The notes under the pieces are model-generated. The model saw nothing but the letters and a program-made list of their open reading frames with translations. It searched no databases and was not told the DNA's origin. The translations under genes were made by a program, and so were the position numbers. Positions 35,799 to 46,223 of a DNA stretch of 64,000 bases are shown piece after piece (the stretch's first letter is position 1; each line of letters starts with the position of its first letter). Source of the DNA: Microbulbifer bruguierae (GTDB lineage Bacteria > Pseudomonadota > Gammaproteobacteria > Pseudomonadales > Cellvibrionaceae); assembly GCF_029869925.1 (NCBI RefSeq), contig NZ_CP118605.1, positions 2,818,001 to 2,882,000 of the forward strand, written 5' to 3'.

Positions 35799-37009
35799 GT
35801 GTATCTCTGCGCCAGCGGCTGATGTCGGCTGGCAACGATAAAACCGAGCACCCCGAACACCGGGCCAGGCAGTAGCAGCCACACGGCTTCTGGCCCGGTC
35901 AGCTGAAACAGTGCGCTGACGCCGGTGATGGATACCACGGTAATGGCGAAACCGATCGAGTTCTGAATCGCCAGAGCCGCGCCCACCAGCTCCCGCGGGC
36001 AAGCGGTGGCAGACAGGGCGGAAAACTGCGGTGAGTCGGCAATCACCGCAGCGCCCCAGATGAGCAGCAGGATCACCAGTGTGGCTGCCGGCAAATGGTC
36101 CCAGAACACTGCAAACAACAGCGCGCAACTGCCGGATGCGGTCAGTGCCCCCAGCGCCACCCGGCTGCTGCCAATGTGCCGTGACAGCGCCCCGCCCAGC
36201 AGGCAGCCCACAGCTCCCGCCGCGATAATCGCAAACGACAGGCCCGAAATACCCAGCACAGGGTACTGCTCAACCAGCAGCGTGCTCGATACCAATAGCG
36301 GCACAATCGCCCAAAACGCATACAGCTCCCACATGTGCCCGAAGTAGCCCCAGGCGGCGGCGCGAAAGGCGGGGATGCGGAAGGCTTGCAAAACTGCCGG
36401 CTGGGTGAAACCGCTGCGCACAGGTAAAGCCTTGGATTTTGTGGGCTGAGGGAGGTGCGGGCCGTCGCCAAGCCGGTGGATCAGCAGCGCCGCCAGTACC
36501 GCCAGCAACGAGGACGCGGTGATGATCAGTTGCCACGGCAGTCCCGTACCCAGCTCCCGCAACCCGTGAGGCAGTGCCGTGCCGAGGGTCAGCATGGCCA
36601 CCAGTTGCGCGAGCGCGGACCCGGCCCGCTCCGGCGCCCAGCTGACGACAAGTTTCATTCCCAGTGGATAAATACCCGCGAGACAGACGCCCACCAGAAA
36701 GCGAAACACCAGTGCGCTGCCCATTCCGTGGGAAAGCCATGCAAAACACCCGTTGAACAGTGCCCCTGCCAGCGCGCTGACCACAAACAGCCTGCTGGCG
36801 CGATAGCGGTCGGCGATACCGCCGAGGGCCAGCACCAGGGTGCCGAGAATAAAGCCCCCCTGTACCGCACTCGTCAGCCAGCCCACATCGGTGGTATCCA
36901 CCTGCCAGCTGCGGGCGAGATCATCCGCCGCGCTGTTGGCGCTGAACCAGAGAGAGGTGCCAAATAGTTGCGCCGCGGCGATGGTGGTGACGGGTCTGAA
37001 ATTATGCAT
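35795..37009 (-). CDS. MFS transporter
   Basis: A 404-residue major facilitator with about 12 hydrophobic helices. The loop between helices 2 and 3 reads GGIADRYRASRLF, the usual MFS signature (G-x-x-x-D-R). The opening AAAQLFGTSLWFSANSAADDL is typical of a group of uncharacterised bacterial MFS proteins. Substrate unknown. Its stop shares bases with the stop of the DUF805 gene on the other strand (35795-35798). The glycosyltransferase gene lies 69 bases upstream on the same strand. Confidence 0.85.
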   Translation of the reverse strand: MHNFRPVTTIAAAQLFGTSLWFSANSAADDLARSWQVDTTDVGWLTSAVQGGFILGTLVLALGGIADRYRASRLFVVSALAGALFNGCFAWLSHGMGSALVFRFLVGVCLAGIYPLGMKLVVSWAPERAGSALAQLVAMLTLGTALPHGLRELGTGLPWQLIITASSLLAVLAALLIHRLGDGPHLPQPTKSKALPVRSGFTQPAVLQAFRIPAFRAAAWGYFGHMWELYAFWAIVPLLVSSTLLVEQYPVLGISGLSFAIIAAGAVGCLLGGALSRHIGSSRVALGALTASGSCALLFAVFWDHLPAATLVILLLIWGAAVIADSPQFSALSATACPRELVGAALAIQNSIGFAITVVSITGVSALFQLTGPEAVWLLLPGPVFGVLGFIVASRHQPLAQRYT

Positions 37010-37078
37010 GGAAACGTTTGCGGCGGTCTTTACCGTGTCTTTTTGTCAAAGCCCTGTGCGGACAGTTACACCAGGCGG

Positions 37079-38317
37079 TTACCTGTCGCTTTGCGCGTTG
37101 TTCTTGGCTTCGATCCAGCGGCTCATAAACTCTTCGGCGCGGTGCTCGGTACGCCGAAGAATGCGGCCCCAGATCTGGCGGTTGCGGTGGGCTTCCAGAT
37201 TCGTCGCGATGGTTTCGAGTCGCTCGATAAATGCTGCCGCGTGGTGCGGGTAGGAAAACCCGCTTTCCAGTGCGCGTATACCGGCGTCCCTCGCGGCGAG
37301 CCACGCGGACGGGTTCTGATAAAGCTGCGCAGTGGTTGCGGCAAACTGCTCGGGGCTATCGCTGAGCGCATAGCTCCAGGCATTTTCAGCTGCCATGGAC
37401 TCGGCGCCGATGGGGGTGGTGACCGTGGGCGTGCCGGTGAGCCAGCCTTCCAGAATCTTGCCCTTCTGCCCGGCGCCAAAGCGCAGCGGTGCCAGGTTCA
37501 CCCGGTAGCGGGCCAGGGTTGCCAGCGCATCCTCGGTACGCCCGTGCACCCGAAACCCGGTTGCCGGATCACTGAGGCGATGCATGGCGTGATCCGAGTA
37601 GGCGCCGTACACGTGGCACTCCACTCCGGGCAGCAGTGGATGCAGCCGCGGCCACACCTGCTGCGCAAACCAGACGGTGGCATCGCGGTTGGGCGCGTGT
37701 TTGTAACCCCCGATCATTACCAGGTGCTGCCGTTGCTCGAAACCGGGCAGTGTTTCCGGGTCCGGTAGCGCCCGCACCAGAAACGGCAGGTAGTGCAGCT
37801 GCCAGTCCGGCAGGCAGAAGTGCTGTTTCAGCAGCTCCACCTCGACTTCCGAAATCATGATGGTGAGATCGCAGCGGGCCATGGCCGCCACTTCCCGCTC
37901 CGCGGTGGCATTGAACAGGTTCACCGGCTCACCGCTTTTCAGCGCCTGGTGGCGCGCCTCGCGCAGGCTGTGAAAATCGCTGGTGTCGAGCAGTGTGATG
38001 GCGTCTGGACATTGCGCCCGCACCCGCCAGCCAAACTGTTCCTCCATCACGAAGCGATCGTAAATCACCAGGGTCGGATCCAGCGTGCGAACCCAGTCGT
38101 CAAAGCTGGATTCATTCACCTCGATCTGGTGCTCTGCATAACCGGTCTTTGCCTGAAACGGCGTGGGCTGCGCCGGGCTGGCAATCTCCACCGCATAACC
38201 AGCCTCGGATAACAGATCGAGAATATCCAGTGTACGTCGACCGGCGGCGGTGGAGGCGGGTTCGGGCCACTGCTTGGCGATCAGTAGTGCGTGCTTCCTG
38301 TTCGTATTGCGGGACAT
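37079..38317 (-). CDS. Glycosyltransferase family 4-like protein
   Basis: A 412-residue cytosolic GT-B-type glycosyltransferase. The N-terminal half starts HALLIAKQWPEPASTAAGRR, as in GT4 proteins. The C-terminal half has the nucleotide-sugar region VMIGGYKHAPNRDATVWF, GRTEDALATLARYRVNLAPLRFGAGQKGKILEGWLTGTPTVTTPIGAESM, the standard E-x7-E-like neighbourhood. Donor and acceptor are unknown and no polysaccharide cluster is around it. I start it at ATG 38317, 8 bases after the yicC stop; an in-frame ATG at 38350 would overlap yicC. Confidence 0.85.
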   Translation of the reverse strand: MSRNTNRKHALLIAKQWPEPASTAAGRRTLDILDLLSEAGYAVEIASPAQPTPFQAKTGYAEHQIEVNESSFDDWVRTLDPTLVIYDRFVMEEQFGWRVRAQCPDAITLLDTSDFHSLREARHQALKSGEPVNLFNATAEREVAAMARCDLTIMISEVEVELLKQHFCLPDWQLHYLPFLVRALPDPETLPGFEQRQHLVMIGGYKHAPNRDATVWFAQQVWPRLHPLLPGVECHVYGAYSDHAMHRLSDPATGFRVHGRTEDALATLARYRVNLAPLRFGAGQKGKILEGWLTGTPTVTTPIGAESMAAENAWSYALSDSPEQFAATTAQLYQNPSAWLAARDAGIRALESGFSYPHHAAAFIERLETIATNLEAHRNRQIWGRILRRTEHRAEEFMSRWIEAKNNAQSDR

Positions 38318-38324
38318 CCGAGAA

Positions 38325-39200
38325 TTATTCGATGTTCTGCACCTGCTCACGCATCTGCTCTATCAACACCTTGAGTTCTACCGCCGCCTGGGTGGTATCT
38401 GTCACCACAGATTTTGACGACAGGGTGTTCGCTTCACGATTGAATTCCTGCATCAGGAAATCCAGCCGGCGGCCGATGGCGCCGCCGTTTTTCAATACGC
38501 GGCGGGTTTCAGTGATGTGGGCGTCGAGACGGTCGAGTTCTTCATCGACATCGGCTTTCTGTGCCAGCAGGGCAATTTCCTGCTCGATGCGATCCCGGTC
38601 GATTTCCGTCAGCAGTTCCTGCAGGCGGGTGCGCAGTTTTTCGCGCTGATTTTCCAGTATTTGTGGCAGCAGTGCGCGGACTTCGGTGACCTGTTCGCCG
38701 ATACTTTTGATGCGTGCCTCGATAAAGCCGGCCAGCTCCGCACCTTCGCGCTCGCGATTTTCCAGTACCTGCTGCAGGGCCTGGTTGAAGCTTTCGAAAA
38801 TGGCATTGGACTGCTCATTGGTATCGGTTGCCGGCTCGGCGATCACACCCGGCCACTTGAGAATTTCCAACGGGTTGAGGGAGAGGCTGTCGGCGGCTGG
38901 GACGACCAGGTTGGCGGCTTTAATCAGTTCTTCCACCAGCGGCTGGTTTACCTGCAGTCGGGACGCTTCACCGACATTGGGCTTCAGCGTCAGGGTCATT
39001 TCCACCTTGCCGCGGTTGAGGGTTTTGCGCAGGGTTTCCCGCAGTTTCGGCTCCAGTGCCCGCGCTGCTTCCGGCAGGCGGAAATGGGGTTCCAGATAGC
39101 GGTGGTTGACCGAGCGCATCTCCCATATGGCCGTACCGGTGGAGTAATTGACTTCGGCGCGCCCGAAGGCGGTCATGCTGCGCACTTTGTTGTTGGCCAT
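38325..39200 (-). CDS. yicC: YicC family endoribonuclease
   Basis: A 291-residue protein of the YicC/YloC family; E. coli YicC is an endoribonuclease acting on small RNAs. The family opening MANNKVRSMTAFGRAEVNY, the block WEMRSVNHRYLEPHFRLPE and the end NTLSSKSVVTDTTQAAVELK are all present. The long middle is helical. I use ATG 39200 instead of the longer frame to 39245. It is divergent from rph with about 125 bases between the starts, the usual arrangement. Confidence 0.95.
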   Translation of the reverse strand: MANNKVRSMTAFGRAEVNYSTGTAIWEMRSVNHRYLEPHFRLPEAARALEPKLRETLRKTLNRGKVEMTLTLKPNVGEASRLQVNQPLVEELIKAANLVVPAADSLSLNPLEILKWPGVIAEPATDTNEQSNAIFESFNQALQQVLENREREGAELAGFIEARIKSIGEQVTEVRALLPQILENQREKLRTRLQELLTEIDRDRIEQEIALLAQKADVDEELDRLDAHITETRRVLKNGGAIGRRLDFLMQEFNREANTLSSKSVVTDTTQAAVELKVLIEQMREQVQNIE

Positions 39201-39324
39201 TCTGCCCTGCTCCGATAAAGGCTGCTCAGTGGGAAAGAGCGGCAAAGCATAGCACAGGGTGATTGCAGGATTTGACGGCTATAATGCCGGGCTTTTAGGG
39301 ATTCTTTTAAATTCGAGGTGTTAT

Positions 39325-40044
39325 ATGCAGCGACCCAGTGGCCGCAATCCTGAACAACTGCGCGATGTGCGCATTACGCGCCAGTACACGCGCCACGCGG
39401 AGGGCTCTGTACTGGTGGAGTTCGGAGACACCAAGGTGCTGTGTAATGCATCGGTCGCGGCGGAGGTCCCGCGCTTCCTGCGCGGTCAGGGCAGCGGCTG
39501 GATCACGGCCGAGTACGGGATGTTGCCGCGTTCCACCGGTACCCGTATGGGGCGCGAGGCGGCACGCGGCAAACAGGGTGGGCGCACGGTGGAAATCCAG
39601 CGTCTTATCGGCCGTTCCCTGCGTGCGGCGGTGGATCTGAAACTGCTGGGTGAACACCAGATCACCCTGGACTGCGATGTGATCCAGGCGGACGGCGGCA
39701 CCCGTACCGCGTCCATTACCGGGGCCTGTGTGGCGTTGGTGGATGCTCTGCGTTTTATGCAGCGGGAAAAAATGATCACCACTGATCCGCTGATCAATAT
39801 GGTGGCGGCGATTTCGGTCGGTATATACCAGGGCCACGCGGTGCTGGATCTGGATTATCCGGAAGACAGTCATGCGGATACCGACATGAACCTGGTGATG
39901 GCCGAAGATGGCGGCATGATCGAGGTACAGGGTACTGCTGAAGGGGCGCCCTTCACCGAGCAGCAATTTGCCGAGATGCTGGCACTGGGTAAAGCGGGCA
40001 TCCGGGAACTGATCGAGTTACAGAAAAAGGCATTGGCCGAATAA
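39325..40044 (+). CDS. rph: Ribonuclease PH
   Basis: Phosphate-dependent 3'-5' exoribonuclease that trims tRNA precursors. The 239-residue product opens [20 protein letters not shown] and has [20 protein letters not shown], with the substrate-binding arginines, and the phosphate-site region [19 protein letters not shown]. The ATG at 39325 follows GAGGTG. Length and motifs indicate an active enzyme. Confidence 0.97.
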   Translation: MQRPSGRNPEQLRDVRITRQYTRHAEGSVLVEFGDTKVLCNASVAAEVPRFLRGQGSGWITAEYGMLPRSTGTRMGREAARGKQGGRTVEIQRLIGRSLRAAVDLKLLGEHQITLDCDVIQADGGTRTASITGACVALVDALRFMQREKMITTDPLINMVAAISVGIYQGHAVLDLDYPEDSHADTDMNLVMAEDGGMIEVQGTAEGAPFTEQQFAEMLALGKAGIRELIELQKKALAE

Positions 40045-40220
40045 CGCCTGCCTGGATAACCCCGGCCTTGCCCGCGTTACCACTGGTTGCGCGGGCAATT
40101 GCGGTCCCGCGCTCCCCGCCGCTCAGAAAGGCACTGATTGCCACCCCGGATTCCCTTCACCGACGTTCTGCGTATTAGGCTTCTCTCCGTAACCAGACCG
40201 GGAACACGGAAGACAAAGCC

Positions 40221-41933
40221 ATGTATAAAAAATTGATGGCGGTACTGTTAGCGATGCCAGTGATGGCGGCCGGAGCGGCGGCCAGTGCGCAGGAAGTGGA
40301 CACAGAATCACCGCAGAAAGCAAAACCCCACCACCAGCACTATCGAGAACCGGCGACAGACAAGCCGTCCCCAAGCGGCGCCCTGGCACCGCGGCTGCAG
40401 AACCTCGGCAAGCACACCTTCCCGACCAGCTGTAAGAACGAGCGCGCCCAGCGCTTTATCGATCAGGGGCTGAATCTCGCCTATGCATTCAACCACGCGG
40501 AGTCGGGCAGGTCTTTCCGTGAAGCCGCGCGCCTGGCTCCGGACTGCGCCATGACGTACTGGGGGCAAGCCCTGGTACTCGGGCCGAATATCAACGCGCC
40601 GATGAATCCCGAGGTTGAGGCGCAGGCGAAAGAACTGGTGCAGAAAGCCATGTCCCTGCGCAACACCGCGGATACCCGCGAGCGGGTGCTGATCGAGGCA
40701 TTGGCGCTGCGCTACTCTGGCGACGCGGCGGACCGCGCCGCCAATGACCACAAATACGCCGAGGCCATGGCCAATGTCAGCAAGGCGTATGTGGATGATC
40801 TGGATATTGCCACGCTGTACGCGGAGTCGATGATGGATCTAAGGCCGTGGAATTACTGGATGCGGGACGGCACCCCCTATGAGGGCACTGAAGAGATTGT
40901 TGCGCTTCTGGAGTCGGTGATGGCGCGCAACCCGAAACATCCAGGCGCGCTGCATCTGTATATCCATCTGATCGAACCTACGGATCAACCGGAGCGCGCA
41001 GAAAAAGCCGCAGACACCTTGCGAGGTCTGATGCCCGGAGCCGGGCATATCGTGCATATGCCGGCGCATATCTATCAGCGGGTGGGGCGTTACGCGGACT
41101 CTGCCAGGACCAATGTCAGCGCCATCGCAGCAGACGAGGATTACATCAGTCAGTGCCGCGCCCAGGGCCTCTATCCCATGGCGTACTACCCGCACAATAT
41201 CCATTTCCTGTGGTTTGCCACTACCGCCCAGGGCCGCAGCGCCGCGGCGATCGACGCGGCGAACAAGGTGGCAGAGCAGATTCCCGACGATGCGCTCGCG
41301 GCCATGCCCATGCTGTCGGGTTTCCGCGTGGTGCCCTATTGGGCGCTGGCACGCTTTGGAAAGTGGGACGACATTCTGGCGTTGCCAGAGCCGACCAACG
41401 ATCTGTTTCTCAAAGGCGCCTGGCACTACGTGCGCGGTCTCGCGCAACTGGGCAAAGGTAATCTGAAGGCTGCGGAAACTGAATTGTCGGCAGTGAAAAA
41501 AATCGCCGCGGATCCGAAGCTGGATTACACCCTGTTCTCGCCCAATACCGCCGCCGGTATTCTCGCCATTGCACCGGAAGTTCTGGCGGGGGAGCTGGCG
41601 GCGGCCAGGGGCGATTACGACACCGCGGTGACACACCTGGATCGCGCGGTGCGCCTCGAAGACGGGTTGGTCTATACCGAGCCCTCGGAATGGCACTATC
41701 CTCCGCGGCTCGCCCTTGGAGCAGTGCTGTTAAAAGCGGGCAAGGCGAGCGAGGCGGAAACGGTGTACTGGCAGAATCTGGATCGATATCCGGACAACGG
41801 CTGGGCCCTGTTTGGGTTGAGCGAAGCGCTAAAGGCGCAGCGCAAAAACGATCAGGCGGCGCTGATTGAAACCCGTTTTCGCAAGGCCTGGCGCGATGCG
41901 GATGTAAAACTGAGCGCATCAAGGATTCAGTAG
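40221..41933 (+). CDS. Exported TPR-repeat protein of unknown function
   Basis: A 570-residue protein with a signal peptide (cleavage near AAASAQE, residue 24), so probably periplasmic. The chain is made of degenerate tetratricopeptide repeats, clearest at NLAYAFNHAESGRSFREAARLAPDC, YWALARFGKWDDILAL and GDYDTAVTHLDRAVRLEDG. A histidine-rich stretch HIVHMPAHIYQRVGRYADS (about residues 275-295) is distinctive and recurs in a family of exported TPR proteins whose role I do not know. A hairpin terminator follows. It interrupts the rph-crc-pyrE neighbourhood. Confidence 0.8.
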   Translation: MYKKLMAVLLAMPVMAAGAAASAQEVDTESPQKAKPHHQHYREPATDKPSPSGALAPRLQNLGKHTFPTSCKNERAQRFIDQGLNLAYAFNHAESGRSFREAARLAPDCAMTYWGQALVLGPNINAPMNPEVEAQAKELVQKAMSLRNTADTRERVLIEALALRYSGDAADRAANDHKYAEAMANVSKAYVDDLDIATLYAESMMDLRPWNYWMRDGTPYEGTEEIVALLESVMARNPKHPGALHLYIHLIEPTDQPERAEKAADTLRGLMPGAGHIVHMPAHIYQRVGRYADSARTNVSAIAADEDYISQCRAQGLYPMAYYPHNIHFLWFATTAQGRSAAAIDAANKVAEQIPDDALAAMPMLSGFRVVPYWALARFGKWDDILALPEPTNDLFLKGAWHYVRGLAQLGKGNLKAAETELSAVKKIAADPKLDYTLFSPNTAAGILAIAPEVLAGELAAARGDYDTAVTHLDRAVRLEDGLVYTEPSEWHYPPRLALGAVLLKAGKASEAETVYWQNLDRYPDNGWALFGLSEALKAQRKNDQAALIETRFRKAWRDADVKLSASRIQ

Positions 41934-41960
41934 TGGCGCTTCGAGTGCGCAACAACGAGA

Positions 41961-41984
41961 AAGGCCGCACCTGGGTGCGGCCTT
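41961..41984 (+). terminator. Hairpin after the TPR protein gene
   Basis: Eleven-base-pair stem AAGGCCGCACC / GGTGCGGCCTT with a TG loop. The T run is short, so it is a moderate terminator; it lies between two convergent genes. Confidence 0.7.
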
Positions 41985-42008
41985 CATGTGCTGTACGCGT
42001 GAGTCCCG

Positions 42009-42776
42009 TCAGACTTCCAGATCGTAATCCATGATCACCGGCAGGTGACTGGAAAAGGTCACATTCTTATTGATGGCCCCGTATTCGATCTTGTTTTTCA
42101 GGGTCTGCGATACGATCTGCATATCGGTCCGCCAGCCGTCGCCCTTGCCCACTTCGCCACTGGGCCACCAGGTAAACTCGTCGGCATCCTTCACCACGCG
42201 GCGGAACGCATCGATGTAACCGATATCGTTGAACAGCTGGTCGAGCCAGCGCTGTTCGTGGCGCATGAATCCGGGGGTGTCCTGGTGGTCCTGCCAGTTC
42301 TGCACGTCGGCGCGGCGATGGGCCATGCCCCAGTTGCCGCAGAAAATAAAGTCGCGGCGTTTGCGGCTGATTTTGGCTAGGTGCGCCTGCATATCGTCGA
42401 AGAATTGTACCTTCACCTCCAGAGAGGCTTCGTCGGTGGCGACCGGTGCCAGCAGCGAGCCGACGCTCAGGCGCTCGAAATCCGCCTGCAGGTAGCGGCC
42501 GTACATATCGACCCCATTGGCGAAGCCCATACCGTAAATCAGCGCCTTGGGTTGCGCGCGGGTATAGATGGCGACACCGTTATCGTGGGGAGAGCCGGAA
42601 TCAAAGAAGTAGCTGTAATAGCCGTCCGGATGGAAAATGGGGTGATCCAGTTCCGGTTCCAGTGAGCGTAGATCCTGCAGACAGATGATGTCTGCGTCCT
42701 GATCTGCCAGCCAGTCGTATAGCCCGCGCTGTGCAGCCTGGTGCACTCCGTCTACGGACAAACTCACTATTCGCAT
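42009..42776 (-). CDS. crc: Catabolite repression control protein Crc (exonuclease III-like fold)
   Basis: A 255-residue protein of the exonuclease III superfamily that matches Pseudomonas Crc along its whole length: DIICLQDLRS, GVAIYTRAQPKALIYGMGF, YGRYLQADFERLSVGSLL, SRKRRDFIFCGNWGMAHRR, PGFMRHEQRWLD and FTWWPS. Catalytic positions of true exonuclease III are changed: the LQE glutamate is Asp (CLQD), GDxN has become GNWG, and the final aspartate-histidine pair is reduced to SSHLP. So it is likely not a nuclease but, as in Pseudomonas, a helper of Hfq in translational repression. Its place beside pyrE and rph is the Pseudomonas arrangement. Confidence 0.9.
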   Translation of the reverse strand: MRIVSLSVDGVHQAAQRGLYDWLADQDADIICLQDLRSLEPELDHPIFHPDGYYSYFFDSGSPHDNGVAIYTRAQPKALIYGMGFANGVDMYGRYLQADFERLSVGSLLAPVATDEASLEVKVQFFDDMQAHLAKISRKRRDFIFCGNWGMAHRRADVQNWQDHQDTPGFMRHEQRWLDQLFNDIGYIDAFRRVVKDADEFTWWPSGEVGKGDGWRTDMQIVSQTLKNKIEYGAINKNVTFSSHLPVIMDYDLEV

Positions 42777-42899
42777 TATTAGCCCCTTACCAGCGGACTG
42801 TGTAAAATTGCAGTCTTTATTCGTCTGAACATTCTATGATTGCCGTACCCCATTCCAAGGGGCTCATCCTTCACCTTAGCCAATAGTTATCGAATTGCC

Positions 42900-43556
42900 A
42901 TGCAGCAGTACCAGCGCGACTTTATTCAACTGGCCCTGGAGCACGATGTGCTCTGTTTCGGAGATTTTACGCTGAAATCCGGGCGCCAGAGCCCCTACTT
43001 CTTTAATGCCGGCCGTTTCCACAGTGGTGCGGCGCTCGCCGCTCTGGGCAATGCCTACGCGGAGGCGATTATTGCCTCTGGAGTGGAGTTTGATGTCATC
43101 TTCGGACCGGCCTACAAGGGCATCCCGCTGGGTGCGGTGACCGCGGTGGCGCTGGCGCAGAAAGGGGTTGATAAACCCTTCTGTTATAACCGGAAAGAGG
43201 CCAAGGACCACGGCGAGGGCGGAACCTTAGTGGGTGCGCCGCTTAAAGGCAAGGTTTTGATCATCGACGATGTGATTACGGCCGGAACTGCGGTGCGCGA
43301 GGTGATGCAGATCATCAAGGCGCAGGGTGCGGAACCTGCCGGTGTAGTGATTGGTCTCAACCGTCAGGAGAAGGCGGGAGACGACACCGATTTGTCTGCG
43401 ATTCAGCAGGTAGAACGGGAATACAGTATTCCTGTGGTCGGTATTGTGGAACTGGACGATATTATCTCCTATCTTAAAGCGGAGGCCGCCAGTGAAACTT
43501 TACTGCAGCAAATTATCGACTACCGCACGCGCTACGGCGTGAGTGCTCAGGGCTAG
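42900..43556 (+). CDS. pyrE: Orotate phosphoribosyltransferase
   Basis: Joins orotate to PRPP in pyrimidine synthesis. The 218-residue protein has [18 protein letters not shown] near the start, the flexible loop [13 protein letters not shown] with catalytic Lys and His, and the PRPP motif [17 protein letters not shown] use the ATG at 42900 ([17 protein letters not shown]), which fits the family; an upstream in-frame start at 42840 lacks support. It is divergent from crc with 123 bases between the starts. Confidence 0.96.
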   Translation: MQQYQRDFIQLALEHDVLCFGDFTLKSGRQSPYFFNAGRFHSGAALAALGNAYAEAIIASGVEFDVIFGPAYKGIPLGAVTAVALAQKGVDKPFCYNRKEAKDHGEGGTLVGAPLKGKVLIIDDVITAGTAVREVMQIIKAQGAEPAGVVIGLNRQEKAGDDTDLSAIQQVEREYSIPVVGIVELDDIISYLKAEAASETLLQQIIDYRTRYGVSAQG

Positions 43557-43695
43557 CAGCTCCGGGTATTAATCAAGTGGTTGCCAGGGTGTCAGTGCGG
43601 TAGTGTGAGCGTTGAGCTACGAAGGCTGAGGTACTAAGGATTGGTATCAGCGGTCAGAAACTGAATGAATGACATAAAATAATGACGAGGCACGC

Positions 43696-44292
43696 GTGAA
43701 AACCGCAATTGCGCTGGCGCTGGCTGGCGCTCTTCTGACAGTGGATGTTGTCGCTGCAGATCGAGATTGGGACGGCAAAAAGCTGTACCGCTACACCAAT
43801 GAACACGGCGTACAGGTGCTGGATGACCGTGTGCCCCCCCGCTATGTGGCTGGCGGATACGAAATCCTGACACCAACAGGGCGCGTGCTGAAAGTTGTGG
43901 AGCCTGCGCTGACCGGCCGCCAGCTGGCAGAAAAGCAGCGTCGCGAAGCCCGCGCCGCGGCGGACCTGCAACTCCTTAAGCGCTACAACAGCGTTGCCGA
44001 CATCGAATCTGCGCGCAACCGCAAGCTGGCCATGGTGCAGCAGGACATGGCCATCCTGCGCTCCAATATCGCCTCCCTTGAGCGTCAGATCGAAAACGAA
44101 GAAGCCGTCGCTGCCCGCACCCAGCGCAATGGTGAAACCATTTCCCAGGAACTGCTGGCGCGGATCGACAATCTGCGTGAGGAAGCGAAAGTGGTGAGTG
44201 AGCGACTGTTACTGCGCGAGAAAGAAGCGGTGACGATCAATCAGGAATTTGATCAGGCCAGCAGCCGTTATCAGGAATTGGCCGGCAATTAA
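43696..44292 (+). CDS. Exported DUF4124 protein with coiled coil
   Basis: 198 residues from a GTG start. A signal peptide (about residues 1-21, ending VVAAD) is followed by a short DUF4124 module, KLYRYTNEHGVQVLDDRVPP, then a long heptad-like helix from about residue 75 to the end (LAEKQRREARAAADLQLL, IASLERQIENEEAVAARTQR). Probably periplasmic. DUF4124 proteins are common in Gammaproteobacteria and have no assigned role. The ribosome site is a modest GAGG. Confidence 0.82.
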   Translation: MKTAIALALAGALLTVDVVAADRDWDGKKLYRYTNEHGVQVLDDRVPPRYVAGGYEILTPTGRVLKVVEPALTGRQLAEKQRREARAAADLQLLKRYNSVADIESARNRKLAMVQQDMAILRSNIASLERQIENEEAVAARTQRNGETISQELLARIDNLREEAKVVSERLLLREKEAVTINQEFDQASSRYQELAGN

Positions 44293-44384
44293 GCCGGCTT
44301 TCGATTTCGCTCGGGCTGCTTTCCCTGCCCGGGGCTGTCTTTCCCCCGCTCAGGGGTACCTTTCCCGCTCAGGGCTGTTTTAGC

Positions 44385-44999
44385 CTAGCCGTTCTGCGCC
44401 GCCAGTGCGCTTTCCCGAAAGAAACCCGCCACCAGAACCGGCCATTGCTCGGCCCAGTGTTCGGTCGGTCGGCGCTTGAAGCCGCTGCGGACGTACTGGA
44501 CGATCCGGCCCTCGGCGCTGGCCAGCAGCAGGTTGGCGGCCGCGGTCAGGGGAATGGCGGGGCGCAGCTGCTCGCGCAGTTCGGCTTCGCGCAGGATCTG
44601 CTTGAGCTGGGTTTCCAGGCGGTCGAACAGTTGCAGGATACGGCCGTGCAGGCGTTCAGTTTCCCCGGTGAGTGCATCGCCGGTGAGCAGGCGGGTGATG
44701 CCCGGGTTGCGCTCGCAGAACGCCAGCAGCAAGTGCAGGATTTTCTGGCAGCGAGCCAGAGCGCTGGGCTCGTCCTGCAGGATGATCTTGATGCGGCTGA
44801 AGATAGTCTCTTCGATGAACTCGATCAGACCTTCAAACATTTTGGATTTGCTGGGGAAGTGGCGGTAGAGCGCCGCCTCGGAAAAACCGACTTCTTTGGC
44901 CAGCGCGGCGGTAGTGATGCGGGCGCCGGGGCTGGCCTCCAGCATGTGGGCCAGGGCCTGAAGTATCTGCTGGCGCCGATTGATTTTTTCGCTGCTCAT
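44385..44999 (-). CDS. slmA: Nucleoid occlusion factor SlmA
   Basis: TetR-fold protein that binds chromosomal sites and blocks FtsZ assembly over the nucleoid. The 204-residue product has the helix-turn-helix [36 protein letters not shown], which is the SlmA form, and the core [20 protein letters not shown]. It matches SlmA rather than a metabolic TetR regulator over the full length. argB lies upstream on the same strand, with 245 bases between. Confidence 0.93.
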   Translation of the reverse strand: MSSEKINRRQQILQALAHMLEASPGARITTAALAKEVGFSEAALYRHFPSKSKMFEGLIEFIEETIFSRIKIILQDEPSALARCQKILHLLLAFCERNPGITRLLTGDALTGETERLHGRILQLFDRLETQLKQILREAELREQLRPAIPLTAAANLLLASAEGRIVQYVRSGFKRRPTEHWAEQWPVLVAGFFRESALAAQNG

Positions 45000-45204
45000 T
45001 GACTGCCTATACCCGGAAAATTCAGCCGGGAACTGATTTTGTTTTGATGCCGGTGTTGTTGTCTTTGTAAGCCTTACAGCATTTGAACCAGTGTCAGGGT
45101 GTCAGAAGCCCGTGTTCTGTCGCTGAAAAGCACCATTGCCGGCGGCAGAATCCTAACGATTCGCCGCCACCGCATCAATTGTTAGTGACTGTTAACATCT
45201 GGAA

Positions 45205-45220
45205 TGTGACGAAAGTCACG
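45205..45220. promoter_or_regulatory. CRP/Vfr-like palindrome upstream of slmA
   Basis: TGTGACGAAAGTCACG matches TGTGA-N6-TCACA at 9 of 10 fixed positions and has GTGAC / GTCAC arms. It lies about 205 bases upstream of the slmA start and just after the end of argB. It could instead be only a hairpin at the argB message end. Confidence 0.35.
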
Positions 45221-45244
45221 CGCGTGCCGTTGTTACTGGTTTAG

Positions 45245-46216
<972 letters not shown>

Positions 46217-46223
46217 CTACCTG

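Noticed and set aside
42009..42776. Active exonuclease III (xthA).
   Set aside because: Key catalytic positions are changed and the sequence follows Crc, including the gene neighbourhood.
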